Notes under the pieces: model-generated
What the model saw: only the letters and a program-made list of their open reading frames with translations
Databases searched by the model: none
Told to the model about the DNA's origin: nothing
Origin: Phanerodontia chrysosporium
Taxonomy: Eukaryota > Basidiomycota > Agaricomycetes > Polyporales > Phanerochaetaceae
DNA: 64,000 nucleotides
Direction of reading: 5' to 3'
Assembly (NCBI GenBank): GCA_001910725.1
Contig: MJGA01000006.1
Coordinates: 1,240,001-1,304,000 of the forward strand
Translations under genes and position numbers: made by a program
Shown here: positions 14,598-26,249 of the stretch, in pieces
Layout: each line of letters opens with the position of its first letter
How positions within the stretch are numbered: position 1 is the first letter of the stretch

Positions 14598-15993
14598 ATG
14601 AAGAGGCTACCGGTCGCCGTCATTTTCTGTCTGTCCCTCGCTCTGCAGACTCACGCACATCCCATCGACTGGTTTCGCAACTTGAAGCTCTCCACGACCT
14701 CAAGACAAGACACCAGCTGGCTATGGAGCTGGGCGTGGGCAGCTGACGGCACAGTCTCCGTCGTCGATCGCTCTCCTCCGCTGATATACCCAGCAAGACC
14801 CGCCTCCTTCGGCAGAGAGCTCACCGACCCGCTGCTTGGATACGTTATCCCCCTCTCTGCGTTCACCTCGCCATGCGCTTCCAACAACGACTCGTATCCG
14901 TTCGTTCCGGACCCTGTTCAGGGCTGCCCAGACCTCTGTGTCGATGGCCCTGCCCGTCCGGAAAGGTCGGAGACCTGGATCGCGCTCGTACAGAGAGGAG
15001 GATGCCCCTTCGTAGAGAAGGCACGACAGGCTCAGAGGCTCGGGGCTAAGGCTGTCGTCGTAGGCGGTGATAGGGAGAATCCAGATGCTTTGCTGAATAT
15101 GTACAGCGAACGTGAGTGTTCACATGCCATCAAACTGATGCCTGCTGATTGTGCGGACTTGGTACACAGACGATGCAACCGACGTCACCATCGCTGCGAC
15201 CTTCATTAAGTATTGGGACTATGCAGAGCTACTCTCCATAATTGCTGCGTCGAACACGTCACATTCTGGTCTGCGGACGGTGTCCCTCCTGCTCAATACA
15301 GAGTACTCGGCATGGGAATGGTACTCGTACGTTCAATTATCCTCCATTTGACGACCTTCTCACCCCTATCCCAGGCCTATCATCACATTCATCATCATAC
15401 TCCTCCTCCCATCCATTCTGACCTTCATTACCCTCCTAATACACCGCGTCCGAGCCGCGAGAGCTGCCCGGCGGGATCGGGCGCCCGAGCATTTCGTACA
15501 TAGCCTGCCCTGGCGCGTTTGGACCGGTAATGGCTGGGAGAAGCACGACGCAGCACTACAGAACGCGGAAGATCCGACGGAGGACCCGGCGTCTGGGCCG
15601 GAGCGCGACCTTGAACGCGGTACCGATGCCCCGTCCCCTTCAAGAGAATCCTCTGTCGAACCTCCGTGGGTAGACGAACAAAATGAGTGCGCCATCTGCC
15701 TCGAGATGTTCGCGAAAGGCGACCGCGTCAGGGTCTTACCTTGCAACCACCTTTTCCATATGAACGAGATTGACGAATGGCTCATAACGAAGAAGAAAGT
15801 CGTACGTACCATGCTCCCTCGGCATCTTGGCTTATATTTAATTGTGTCGGGACAGTGCCCTATATGCAAGGCCGACATCACGAAACCAAGACCTCAGCCG
15901 CATCATGAACATCACCACGACGAGTCGTCTGTCCAACATACTGCACCACCGCCCCATTCCCCAACAGAGCGCACTCCTTTACTGCCCCAATAA
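14598..15993 (+). CDS. PA-TM-RING E3 ubiquitin ligase
   Basis: Four exons: 14598-15111, 15170-15326, 15375-15801 and 15856-15993. The last intron (54 bp) is in frame but is needed to bring the RING spacing to normal. Order of parts: signal peptide ([20 protein letters not shown]), lumenal protease-associated domain ([30 protein letters not shown], about residues 130-165), one membrane helix ([20 protein letters not shown]), then a cytosolic C3H2C3 [25 protein letters not shown] and CPICK. The tail is His/Pro-rich and ends TERTPLLPQ, resembling an acidic-dileucine sorting signal. The family ubiquitinates membrane cargo in the endosome or vacuole pathway. Intact. Confidence 0.9.
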
Positions 15994-18317
15994 CCAAATA
16001 GTCTTACTTCGACCAACTACATCGCAAACCAAATACCCCCAGCATTCTAAGTATTCTCTAATATCCGGCAATTTTGACAGTTATTGGTCAATCCCCCTAC
16101 TTCCCAGCGGGTGCCGAGGTTGTATTCTATCCGCCACATCCCCTTGATAGTTCTCGCCTAACACACTGTACCACCCTAATGTTACCTGCACGTCGTCCAA
16201 ACCCGTTGTAGTGCTCCGGACTGTACCAATATATGACTCGGCCTACGCTTTCGCTTCCAGCTTGACGGACGACAAACTTACTACGTGTCTATGCTGACCT
16301 ATTCTCATACAGATACTGCCTCGATCGGACACTTCTCCGCCGGTCGGTCGTCTCAAGAACAATAGCAATGCGTCCACGCCGGCCACTTTTCGCTTCGCGG
16401 GCGAGCAGCGAAGAGATCTATGAGTAATTGGGTAAGTTATTCTCCGTACCGTGGCGCAGGTATCATGACGCTCAATGGAAATAACGCGTATGGTGGAAAG
16501 CAGACAGAATATACTCGCGAAACAAGGTATTCCGCTCGCGGTCGCTCATAAGCAGGTCATCTCATGTCTCACGCCCTCCAGGTCGCATTGTATATCATGT
16601 TTTCCGGCCGAGACAGCGAGCGCAGGGCCGTGCGGAGGCCGCTGGGTTGTCATAACGTGCGTAAGGTCAATGGCGTAGCGAACAGCACAGAAGAGTGCGT
16701 GCCGTCAGTGCGAACAGCCAGTCACCATAGGGCAGTTCCGTCTGGCTTTCCGTCTCGGATCTCGTCGTCTGCCAAGGCGGACCGCTGGAGTGTCCGACGT
16801 TCCCGGCGCAGACGTGTCCGTAACACGCAAAGGGTGTGCCCGACGGGGCCTGGGATCGTGTGCAAGAAGCAACGGACACGCATTGTCCATGAAGGGCCGT
16901 CTATTGTGCACCCGCCGCGGACAGCGCGTTTCAGGGTCCATCGTGAGCACCCGTCCGCTGTGCACTCGGCTGTTCGCCGTCCATTCACCTAGACCGCGAG
17001 CGCAGGCCGCACCCCCGTTCCTGTCGCTGGCTGCTAGGGGGCAGCGCCCCTGCGGAAAGACCGGGCGCGGGCGCAGCCCAGACCGCGCGGCGTTGCGGAA
17101 ACCGTTTTTGCGCCCGTCGTCGAGCCCCGGCATCAGCCAGCATCCCGCGTGAGTTGGCTCGGGGGCGCGTGTTTGGCCACCCTCCATGGACGCGGACGCG
17201 ACGGCGTTCTGATGGGCGGCGTCGCGCACGCGGGCGCACCGGGCCTGCTGCTCCGCAGGGATGGCGGGGTTGATGGCGCGTTCGCCGTGTTTCCTCTCTC
17301 CGTCGCGCCTGACGACACCCGGTGCCCCGGAGAAGCGCAAGAGGGCTGCTCTGATGGGCCCCTTGCGAGCCTGTCGGGCGACCCGCACACCCGAGGCGCA
17401 GGCCAGAGAGAGTCGTTGCGAAGATTCCAGGCGACGCCCGATTCTGTTCGTGGATCAAGCTTGCGTTCACCAATCAACCGCGTCACCGCGGTGCGGTGTC
17501 CCCTGCCCTCAAAGCGCGGGTTGCGCAGTGAAGCTGCCTCGAAAGTACTGCGCCCGACCTGTGAGCGCCAGTGGGTGCGCTATTTCCTATCAGAATAAAC
17601 TTCGGGATTTCAGGTTATTGTTCTCCGTCATCAAGGAACCTTTCTCCCAGAAGTGGTCGGTGCGTTACAGGTTGTGATATCGCGATTGGAAGCCCCAGAC
17701 GTGAGTTTTCCGATGTTTTATGTTTGGCACACGCGCTCATTTATGTACTCGCTGACTCGCAGTGCGACCACTGCTAAGATAAGTTAAGGTTCGCCAGACA
17801 TGCCTATTCGCGACCGTCGCACGAACAATTGGAGGAGGGGAACGTGCTCTGTCCAATCACACCGCCGTGTCTACGTCTGCCACCTGATGTTATTGTTTCG
17901 GGCATCTGCGATCAGTCGCAGAAAGCGTGGCAAGTCTCACCAGCCTCTTAGGATCTCGTCCGTCTGCTGGACAAAAGGTTTCCTCAGGCGCCGAAATAAA
18001 CTCGATTTTGACTAATCCTTCCATTCGGACGACGTCTGCAGCGACCCCGATTGGTTGTTTTTTCCTGCATCCCGGCACGACGATGGGACTATAAGATCGA
18101 GAGATGGCGCAGGCCAGGGTAGTCATCTCCTTCGAGATTCTTGTTTTGCGCTACCACATATTTCCGCTTACTTCTTTCCGCCCAGGCCTTCTACCTTCCT
18201 TCGTATAAAAGATATTCTGACACGACGACGGCACAAGCCGTCTGCTTGCTCCATCCTCGCTCCACGGCGTTACACACGGTAGGTGAAGACCGGTCGTTGT
18301 TGAGCAGCTTGGCTGAC
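15994..18317. other. Long stretch without a recognisable gene
   Basis: 2.3 kb of sequence with only short conflicting open frames on both strands (16564-17677 is GC-rich). No splice-consistent gene, RNA gene or transposon end was identified. The last 110 bp holds the promoter of the next gene. Confidence 0.5.
18206..18213 (+). promoter_or_regulatory. TATA box of the CCCH gene
   Basis: TATAAAAG, 112 bp upstream of the ATG at 18318. Confidence 0.55.
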
Positions 18318-20144
18318 ATGGTTACCAGTATACATCTACCCATGGGCAGTCCAACTGTCGCCTACGCACGCTCTCCTCTTGTTGGTGGAGGTGCTGTCAA
18401 TTCCGGAGGGATGAGCGATCGTCATCCTCGGACCTCATCTGCGCGGTCTGGTGGTAGGTCCGCTCTTAACAATTTCGACCCCCGATGCTGAAGCACTCAT
18501 TTCCTTCTAGCCAAAAAGCTCCGCAATGATCTCCCGAGTGCCACCACGTACGGGGACAATTGCAGCTTTGTCCACACGGCGCCAAAGCTCACCGTGGCAA
18601 TCCCGCCTTACGGCGTGCCCTGCCAGCCATACTACGCTTTTCCTGCACCCTTGGTCCGAGACGCCGTCCTTGTTGCTCCACACCTGTATTTCCCGGCTCA
18701 TCCAGATTTCCACGGTGACGTGGACAGGCTCGAGCAAAGCTTGCAAGGCTTAAAGCTCGATGGCCAGCGCGCGATGATCACGACCCATGCAGACACTTTG
18801 CTCTCCGCACCACCGTCAACCCCTTCGACCGTCGTTTCGGATACCGATCTGTCCTCACCCCAGTCTTTTGTGTCAATGAGCCTCGCCGGATCTGAGACGT
18901 TCTGTCCGTCTGACAATCGCGAGCCCTCCCGGCAGCGTGCGAACAGCGGAGGGAGCTTCTATAGGAGTATGTCTTTCCTTCGCGCTTGCTTACTCGTACA
19001 TAAACTGAGCTATGTCCACAGCTAAGCCCTGCAAGTTCTTCCACCAGAACGGGATGTGCGTGAAGGGCAATCGATGCAACTTGTGAGTCTCCGTGGCATT
19101 TCGGGATTGTGGGCAAATGTTAATCCGCCTGCCGCAGCATCCACGAGCAGAGCCAGGCTCGTCGGCCGTCGCAGGCTTCTGACGCGAGCAGCCCGTCCAC
19201 TAGCCGGCGTCGCCGCGCTGCTAGACGGGCTCAGGCCAGGGCCGAGGAGGCTGAGCGGCGCGACAACTTCTACCCTATTATGTGGCGCGTGATCGGAGGC
19301 GGCGTCATGATGGGCGGCCAGCGTACGTGGCTGATTGTTCTCTCAACTCCTGGTGTCGCAACAGCTGACGACCCGGTCGCTAGGCGAGGTTTGTCAGGCG
19401 TTCTTGGCCGGCCAGTGCCCTGAGGGCCCCGACTGCAAGTTCGCGCACCCGCTCGACGAGGATGAAGAGCCATACGACCTGTCCGACGTCTCGACGCCAT
19501 CCTGCTACGACCCGACCGAACATTTCTCGCCTGTCTCACCTGTCTACCTTCCCTATCCCTACATGCATTACCAGGCGCCGCCTGCACTCCCCCTAGTGCC
19601 TCCAGAGGCGTGCTACCCCAGCCCGGCCGTCATAGAGGTCCAGAACGCCTTCGGCGGCTCGACCGTCTTGGACGGATCGACCCTTCTCCCGCGACAAGAC
19701 CCTATTGTCGAGGATGCGGACTTCGCTACCACAGCCGACGCGCCGCCGTCAACTGAGAATTCTCTACTCAACGCTAGAACTATTGTACGGCCTGTGTCGA
19801 CCCCGCCCGTGACGAAGGTTCCGCACCTTCTGTTGAAAGGGTAAGCTGCAACTTTGGGGTGCTCGGACTGCTGGCTAACTGGGGATCGCAGGTCTTCCAG
19901 GCTGAAACACCATGGTAATAATACCCGCAAGACCTTCAGCCTTGCTCGTGCCCAGTACATAATAATTCTTCGCTATTCGCGTTCGCCTTGCCTCTCTTTG
20001 CGTTTCGATGTTTCCCTGTCTATCCGTCCTCCGCTCATCGTCACATCACGCACTCTCCCTTTGTCTCTGCATCTCACCTCTCCCAATCTCGCACTCCTTC
20101 CGCGTGATTCTTACGCTGGCTCATACCCCATCCCTTCCTTGTAG
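18318..20144 (+). CDS. CCCH-type zinc-finger protein
   Basis: Exons: 18318-18453, 18511-18966, 19022-19082, 19138-19322, 19384-19840 and 19892 onward; the 3' end at 20144 is uncertain. Two complete CCCH fingers are seen. PCKFFHQNGMCVKGNRCNFIH (C-x8-C-x5-C-x3-H) is assembled across an intron, and VCQAFLAGQCPEGPDCKFAH is C-x7-C-x5-C-x3-H. An earlier segment, TTYGDNCSFVH, keeps only the last Cys and His of what looks like a third finger. An Arg/Ala-rich helix (RRRRAARRAQARAEEAERR) lies between the fingers. Such proteins usually bind AU-rich RNA and control mRNA stability, but no close functional relative is evident to me. The tail after about 19960 reads like 3' untranslated sequence, so the real stop or a further splice may lie earlier. 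Confidence 0.75.
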
Positions 20145-20465
20145 CGCTGCCCTGACATACCTATGCGACGGACTCTCGTTTCACTGTATGTTATATCTTA
20201 CTACATTAGACTGTCTTCTAGGCACATACTATACCACTGTATCCACTTTGCAGCATGATATATATCTGACATTATTTCGACCGCTTTGAACGACGTCGAG
20301 TGCAAAGCAGGCCTCCGAGGACCGCAACAGTCCATGCGTCACCGCTGGGCGCTCGTGTGCCTATCTGGCCGCGCGAGGGCGATAGCATCCGTTACACACA
20401 CAACCATATGGCTATCCCGTTCACTCCCATGCTCGACAAGGACAGCCTCGTCCGCAACCACCACC

Positions 20466-22546
20466 ATGTTCGCAGGCCTCGCTAGTCGCGTAGCCCTCCT
20501 GGGCTCGCCGTCTGCTCTGTCGTCGCTGCTGCCCAACAGCCTCTCGCTCTTGGCGGCGGCAAGTTCGACTCATACGATGCCGGACTGTTCAGCCCCATGG
20601 AGGACCTCGGCTTGCTCTCCACCTCAGAGTTCACGACTTTGGGACATCCGGCTTTCCCGAACTACAACGTCCGCATCAAGAAGTCGGATTTCTGTGACGG
20701 GACTGTGAGGTACGGTGCTTGCGTTGCAAGGGCAGACTTCCGACTGCTCACTGCCAGATTTCAGGGCATTCACTGGGTACATCGACATCGAGGCGAGGCA
20801 CTTGTTCTTCTACTTCTTTGAGAGCCGCAGCAACCCGGACAAGGACGATGTCATCTTCTGGACGAATGGTGGACCTGGCTGCTCGTCTTCGATTGGGCTA
20901 TTCATGGAACTAGGTGCGGCCGTCCTGTGCGCATCGACGCGTTTCTCCCCAGCTGAAGTATGTTTCGTTGTTTGTAAGGTCCGTGCAGGGTCAACGATGT
21001 CCACAATGTTACGTTCAATCCCTATTCGTGGAATGAGAACGCGAACATCTTCTTCATCGACCAGCCCGTCGGCGTCGGCTTTTCTTACGCAGACTACGGA
21101 GAATATGTGGCACGTAATCCTATCCTGCCTTGGCAAGAATTAATGCTCAATCTTTGCGCAGAGCACGACTGAGGACGCTGCGAAGGACATTGCTGCCTTC
21201 GTCGCCATCTTCTTCGAGCACTTTAGCAGCTTCAAGGGCCGTCCATTCCACATGGCTGGGAGTCATATGGTGTACGTTTCCTTGTATCTCTCGCATAACG
21301 GAGGATTGACTTTTGTCATTCGTAGGGACGCTATATCCCGACGTTCGCATCCGCTGTATACGACCAGAATGCTCAACTAGTCGCGGCTGGACTAACGCCC
21401 ATTAACCTGACTTCTGCCATGATAGGTAGGCCCGTACGCTGTTCCAGTAGGATGTGTCTAATGAGTCGCTCAGGAAATGGATGCACGGACTGGAAGACCA
21501 TGATTCCGTCCTACTACAATATGGAGTGCCAGCCCAAGAGCGTTGAACCCGTGGTTAGCATCAGGTACGGACAGTTACACCCGCAGCGCGCTGTGAGGCT
21601 GAATTGTTTTCTAGCTCCTGCGTGGAGATCAAGCGAGTGGTGCGCCTATGATTTCATGCCACCGGAAGTTCGAGTTGCTGACGTCTTCCAAAGCTTCCCC
21701 GCTGCGAGAAATGGTTGAAGGAGGCGTGCTATGATACTACAGACGCAATTAACTGCCAGACCGCCATGGGTTTCTGTAACGACTACATCGAGGCTCCATT
21801 CTTCTCCGCAGGCTACAACCCCTACGATCTGACGAAGCCATGGTACGTCCACCAGCCTACATCTTACACCCTGAATGCTGCTGACATGCCGTCAACCTAG
21901 CACTACGGAGGAGCTGCACGACTCGCTCTGCTACCCGGTTACGAAGTACGTATCCTTAATTATGACTAGTTCCCAGCCTTATTCTTGGTCAACAGGAAGA
22001 TTGGTTCGTTCCTAGATCGGTCCGATGTCCGGAAGTCCTTGGGCGTGGACACTGCGCTGAAGGGCAACTTCTCTTCATGCAACAACGATGTCAATCGCCG
22101 CTTCCATGCTGCACTGGACCCCTTGTTCCCCACCGAATACTACATCGCGGCTCTGCTTGAGCGTGGCGTGAAAGTCCTTATCTATGTCGGCGAAAACGAC
22201 TGGATCTGCAACTGGGTGTGTCCCCTGTCACGGCCGTTCCTCCTTTGGCGCTGAACCTTCGTTAGGTCGGAAACGAGCAGATGACCCTCAACCTAGACTG
22301 GACCGGCAGTAAAGAGTTCGCCGCCAAGCCTCTTCGAGAGTGGAAGGTTGGCGACCATGCCGCTGGCGTCACGCGCAGCGAGGGTCCGTTGACCTTTGCA
22401 ACCATCCAGGGTGCAGGACATATGGTGGGTCTTATTGTTTTATTTGGTTACTATCGCGCCCTCATTTGTTGCGCCAGGCACCTTATGACAAGGGGGAGGA
22501 GTCTCTGGAGCTAGTCAAGCGATGGCTAGCGGGCAAGGAGCTCTGA
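20466..22546 (+). CDS. Serine carboxypeptidase, S10 family
   Basis: A secreted or vacuolar peptidase removing C-terminal residues, split by about ten short introns. Evidence in order: a signal-like start [14 protein letters not shown]; mature start [20 protein letters not shown]; the substrate-binding [45 protein letters not shown]; a Cys-rich segment ([20 protein letters not shown]); the catalytic Asp in [11 protein letters not shown]; the catalytic His in QGAGHM; and an end at WLAGKEL. The catalytic-serine motif (family GESYGG, split by an intron at about 21269) is present at the DNA level, but one G is missing from a G run near 21258. A second single-base loss lies near 20515, just after the signal peptide. 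All later exons are in frame. Consensus error is my first guess, recent inactivation the second. Confidence 0.85.
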
Positions 22547-23242
22547 GGGCCATGTTAAGATAGCTGGTTGACGCCTTTCTTATTGTCGCAACAAATGATT
22601 CAGAAGCGCTGCAAGAGGAGTCTGCTAGTCCATCTAGAAATCTGTGCACTCACGCTGATATTTGGGCCGTATGATCAGTCTAACGATGATACAGTGCTGT
22701 ACCGCCGCCTGACTTAGTTTTCTGCATCGGGTCTTGTATATGCGGGCCTGACTCAAGCTAATGGGTGTCCCGACCAGAGGAACCTAGCCGGACGCCGCGG
22801 CAAGGGGTCGCTTGGTTGAGAATCAGATGCCAACTTCACAAGCCTGATGACGACACGTGCATGGCACCCACGTGACCGAAGGCTTCGTGGCGTTAGCCGC
22901 CAGCAAAGACCGAACTAACTCACGCTTCCTTTGCTTTGGTATCACATAACACAATGGGACTCTTAACTGGAGTGTTAGCTGACAATCTTTCCGATGGCTT
23001 GTAGCCTGGATCTTAACCATAGACGCAGGAGCAGTGCACAACATCAATAAGGAAGTTTCTCCATGCTGTACAGCGAGATAGATTTGGATTGACGTTCTAC
23101 TCCTGCAGAGGTTGTTAGGGCAGCATCTATCATAGACGAATATATGCACTCACTGCTCAACAACGCTTGTGCTTCCTCGAGGGCTTTCTGTAAGGTCTGC
23201 GGCGAAAGCTTGTTCGTCAAAGTTGGTTGCAGTCGAAATCTG
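22547..23242. other. Boundary between host genes and the retrotransposon nest
   Basis: No gene or RNA is recognised. The five bases before the first LTR (ATCTG, 23238-23242) should reappear after the 3' end of element F outside this window. Confidence 0.5.
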
Positions 23243-23347
23243 TGTCACAGTTTTCTAATTCCCTACGGTTTTATTCTCGTAAGCGCCCAGTAGGCGCTAG
23301 GGGTTAGGGTTATGGACTAGGGTTAGGACAGGCACGCGTCAGAACGC
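23243..23347 (+). repeat. 5' LTR of element F, left fragment
   Basis: It starts TGTCACAGTTTTC and matches 60175 onward and the inverted copy ending at 58918. It includes GGGGTTAGGGTTATGG, a telomere-like stretch. It is cut by element B at 23347. Confidence 0.9.
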
Positions 23348-23885
23348 TGAAGCGCCTCGGGAGCGGCTAGACTAGGCAAACCAACCTAACCCACACCCGG
23401 CAGGCTCGGAGGGGGTGAGACGGCAGTCAGTGGGACCAGCGAGGGTGACCCGAGGGTGCGTGCGAGGTGCCGAGGGGTCGCGAGACGGTGCGTGGGCGCT
23501 TACGGACGCGAGAGCGCGAACACAGCGAGACGGTCGCAGGCGAGGTCGCAGGTAACGGGGATGGTATTGCTTGAGAGGGGAGTGTCTGTAGGTACAGGTT
23601 TTATAGTCTAAAGAATCGGAGATATACGGAATAAAAGTGAGAGGAACACAAAGGAAAAACAGAAAAACCGAAACCGCCTACGGCGGAGCTCGCGGAACGC
23701 GAGCGTGTGGCGTCACAGTGTGCGCGGCGAGCGCGTTCGAGACTGCGGTGACCATATGGCAGGGTGCCGACGTCGTCCGCGAGGGTGCGAGGACCGCATG
23801 GCTGAGGCCGAGGTGCACGGCTCGGCGCCTGCTCGGACATGGCTTCGGCGCGGCTTGCGAGCTCAGCGCGGCGCGAGGCGCATCA
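23348..23885 (-). repeat. 3' LTR of element B
   Basis: 538 bp, with the same boundaries as 26250-26787. Relative to element transcription this is the downstream LTR. Confidence 0.9.
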
Positions 23886-25921
23886 TCCTCCTCCAAACGC
23901 AATAATGCCCGCCCTCGGGCAGCTCGGGGTGCACAGCGTAAGGCGACACGGTGGCACATGCGAGCGTGAGCGCGATGGCGAATATAATCGCATGGACGAG
24001 GCATCCAGGGTGGCTTACGCATGGTGCGAATGCGTTCGCGTCGGCGGCGCAGTGGCAGTCGGCCCAGGCTTCGCGACGCGAGTTTGCCTTTGCAAATATC
24101 TCGCCGGAATTGCTCGGGCGGCTCGGGCGCATGCTCGGGTGTCGGCGCGAAATCGGGGACTCGGTCGCGAGTTCGTAAGTCGCTTGCCTCCGAAGATGTC
24201 GGCTCGCCGAGGGTGTCCGAAGTATGCTGTAGGTCGCAGTGGCGCAGCGCCGTAGTTGTGATCGCAATGTCGTGGGTTGGAGACAGGCTGGGAGACGCGG
24301 TCGCAGTAGTCGCAGGGGGGTTTTCGCAGGTGGGCGCAGTGTCGAAGAGGAATGTGGAAACGCGAGGTGGAGCAGATGTGGCCGAGGTACGCAATGCAGC
24401 GGGGGCGGGAGGCGAGGTGCTGTAGTAGAAACGCATAGCAGAGGGCGATACGAGCACAGAATGGCGAGCGCAATCGTTGAAATAATACAGCCACCCAGCA
24501 TCGATTAGCTGGTGACACTCGGGCGGCGAAAGATCGTGTGCACGGATGACGTGGGGCGCAGTGCTGGCTAGGAGGCGTTGTACGAGAGGCGAGGGGCTCG
24601 GCGAGGGCCTTTGAGACTCGTTGAACGTGTACCGAGCTTCCCTAGCTGCAGTCGCAGTGGGTACGGGCTCATTCGCGGTGCTAGCGACGGTCCAGGGTGT
24701 CCGGGGTCTCGATGGGGTCGATTCAGACTCTGGCTCCTCGAGAGGGCTCGGATGGGGCTCGGGAGGCTCGGTGTGAGCTCGCAGATGTGCGCAAGACTCG
24801 GGGGAGACGTCGAGGAGGTCGCCAAGGGGTACAGAAACCGTCGGGGTCTTGAGCATCGCGTTGAGGGCGCGGTCGACTGCCTGGGCTTCTTTCTCGGCAA
24901 TGGGGCTCGGGTCTACGACGCGGGGCTTCGCTTTGGGTGCCGGTAACTTTGCTCCGAAGTTGTAGTCTGAAGGGGGCTCGTACGCGAGGGTGGTCGCAGC
25001 TGTGACCAAGGCGGGAGGGCGCTGCGCGAGGGCTCGGGCTTGCTTCGCCTTGAGCTCGGCGAGTTCCTGTTCGAGGGCTGCGAGGTGGCGCTGCTCGGCT
25101 TCGCTGAGGCTCACTGAGTACGTCGGCATCGTGGTGGACGGAGCGCGAGATGATGGCGCAGTGGGCGAGGGTGTCGACGGTATAACCGAGACGAGGAGAG
25201 TTGACGCGGGCGAGGTTGAGGTCGACGCGAGACGCGAGAGACTTTGCTCGAGCGCAGTTGCAAGGGACCAGAGCGGGGTTGCTACAGCTTCGCGTTTGGA
25301 TGCCGAGAGCTGCGGCGCATGCTCAGGGGGTGCCGCCGAAGTCGTGTGCAGAATGAAGCGGACTGCCTCGTCGATTTGCGCGAACGAGTAGCCATCCTCG
25401 GGGTGCACATCCGGGTACTTCACATCGAGCCGAAGCGAAACCCGTCGTGCGAGGTCGCTGCCGAAGACGCCGGTGCAGAGGCGAGCTTGCTCGTACTCGG
25501 AGAGGCGGTGGTGTCGGATGAGCCAGCGCGACGCTGCGAGGAAATCTTGTGTGAACGCGGCCCAGTCACCGATCGTCTGTATGCCGTGGGTTTGCCACTG
25601 CTGCACGAGAGCTTCGAGGTCGCGACGCGAATACTTGCGCGAGTTTTCGGCGCCGGGGTAGAGCGTGATGACCGCATGCTGCCACTCGTCGTAGGTGCCG
25701 GTGTCGTACTCGTCGAGGGCCTCCCAGTAGTCGGCTTCACGAAGCGGGAGGTAGCGCAGTGCGTGGCGCTTCTTCTCGGCATCGTCGCAGATTTGTGCTC
25801 GGACAAAGAGGTCCGCGAGGTCGTCGAAATAGCGGGGAAGCGACCGAGGTTCGCGTGGATCGAACTTGGGAGCGCCTGGTTCACCGCGAAGGGGCATGTA
25901 GAATGGGGATGGGGTCGCCAT
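23678..25921 (-). CDS. Gag-like protein of element B
   Basis: The first ATG of the open frame is at 25921 (MATPSPFYMPLRGEPGAPKF); the frame is open a little further upstream without ATG. The 747 aa product starts with a basidiomycete Gag pattern: a LPRYFDDLADLFVRAQI helix, AEKKRHALRYLPLREADYW, a TLYPGAE segment, then RRDLEALVQQW and a second helical half ending in AVRFILHTTS. The middle and end are Ser/Pro/Thr-rich. No zinc knuckle, protease or RT motif is seen. The frame runs about 208 bp into the 3' LTR. It presumably makes or joins a capsid and relies on another element's enzymes. Some nearby pol may once have been lost, because the C-terminal part has no recognisable fold. Confidence 0.7.
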   Translation of the reverse strand: MATPSPFYMPLRGEPGAPKFDPREPRSLPRYFDDLADLFVRAQICDDAEKKRHALRYLPLREADYWEALDEYDTGTYDEWQHAVITLYPGAENSRKYSRRDLEALVQQWQTHGIQTIGDWAAFTQDFLAASRWLIRHHRLSEYEQARLCTGVFGSDLARRVSLRLDVKYPDVHPEDGYSFAQIDEAVRFILHTTSAAPPEHAPQLSASKREAVATPLWSLATALEQSLSRLASTSTSPASTLLVSVIPSTPSPTAPSSRAPSTTMPTYSVSLSEAEQRHLAALEQELAELKAKQARALAQRPPALVTAATTLAYEPPSDYNFGAKLPAPKAKPRVVDPSPIAEKEAQAVDRALNAMLKTPTVSVPLGDLLDVSPESCAHLRAHTEPPEPHPSPLEEPESESTPSRPRTPWTVASTANEPVPTATAAREARYTFNESQRPSPSPSPLVQRLLASTAPHVIRAHDLSPPECHQLIDAGWLYYFNDCARHSVLVSPSAMRFYYSTSPPAPAALRTSATSAPPRVSTFLFDTAPTCENPPATTATASPSLSPTHDIAITTTALRHCDLQHTSDTLGEPTSSEASDLRTRDRVPDFAPTPEHAPEPPEQFRRDICKGKLASRSLGRLPLRRRRERIRTMRKPPWMPRPCDYIRHRAHARMCHRVALRCAPRAARGRALLRLEEDDAPRAALSSQAAPKPCPSRRRAVHLGLSHAVLAPSRTTSAPCHMVTAVSNALAAHTVTPHARVPRAPP
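23886..23894 (-). promoter_or_regulatory. Polypurine tract of element B
   Basis: The minus strand reads GGAGGAGGA immediately before the 3' LTR, the expected plus-strand DNA primer. Confidence 0.65.
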
Positions 25922-26227
25922 TGCGCAGAACACGACGCTTGACGGCTTTTGCAGCTCGGGGCGGTGTGCGCGAGGCGAGTGCGAGTTCGCCAAGGCGATC
26001 GCGAGGGTGTCTACGCGAAGCCGAGGTTAGCACCGAGAGCGTGTGGCGTCGACTCACAATGGCACGGCGCGGCGCAGGCTTGGACTAGCCGCAGCGCAAT
26101 CAGCCGGTGCGTGGAGCGAAAGGCGGGTTAACAGAATATGCAAGAGGGTGATGGAAGGTCAAGGAATGTCGTGGAATGCGAAGGAAGGTTGCCGAAGGTC
26201 GCCGAGACTCGCAGGGTTTCTGGCTGA

Positions 26228-26247
26228 CCGCCTCACTGGGGCAGCCA
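26228..26247 (-). promoter_or_regulatory. Possible primer-binding site of element B
   Basis: Two bases beyond the 5' LTR, the minus strand reads TGGCTGCCCCAGTGAGG, beginning with the TGG that pairs with a tRNA CCA end. The matching tRNA was not identified. Confidence 0.4.
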
Positions 26248-26249
26248 AA

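Noticed and set aside
16564..17677. Several 100-220 codon ORFs on both strands
   Set aside because: They overlap each other, show no motif or splice logic, and look like GC-rich chance frames.
21641..21692. Apparent frameshift in the carboxypeptidase
   Set aside because: An intron from GTGCGC to AAAG restores the frame exactly (VEIKRV to [12 protein letters not shown]).
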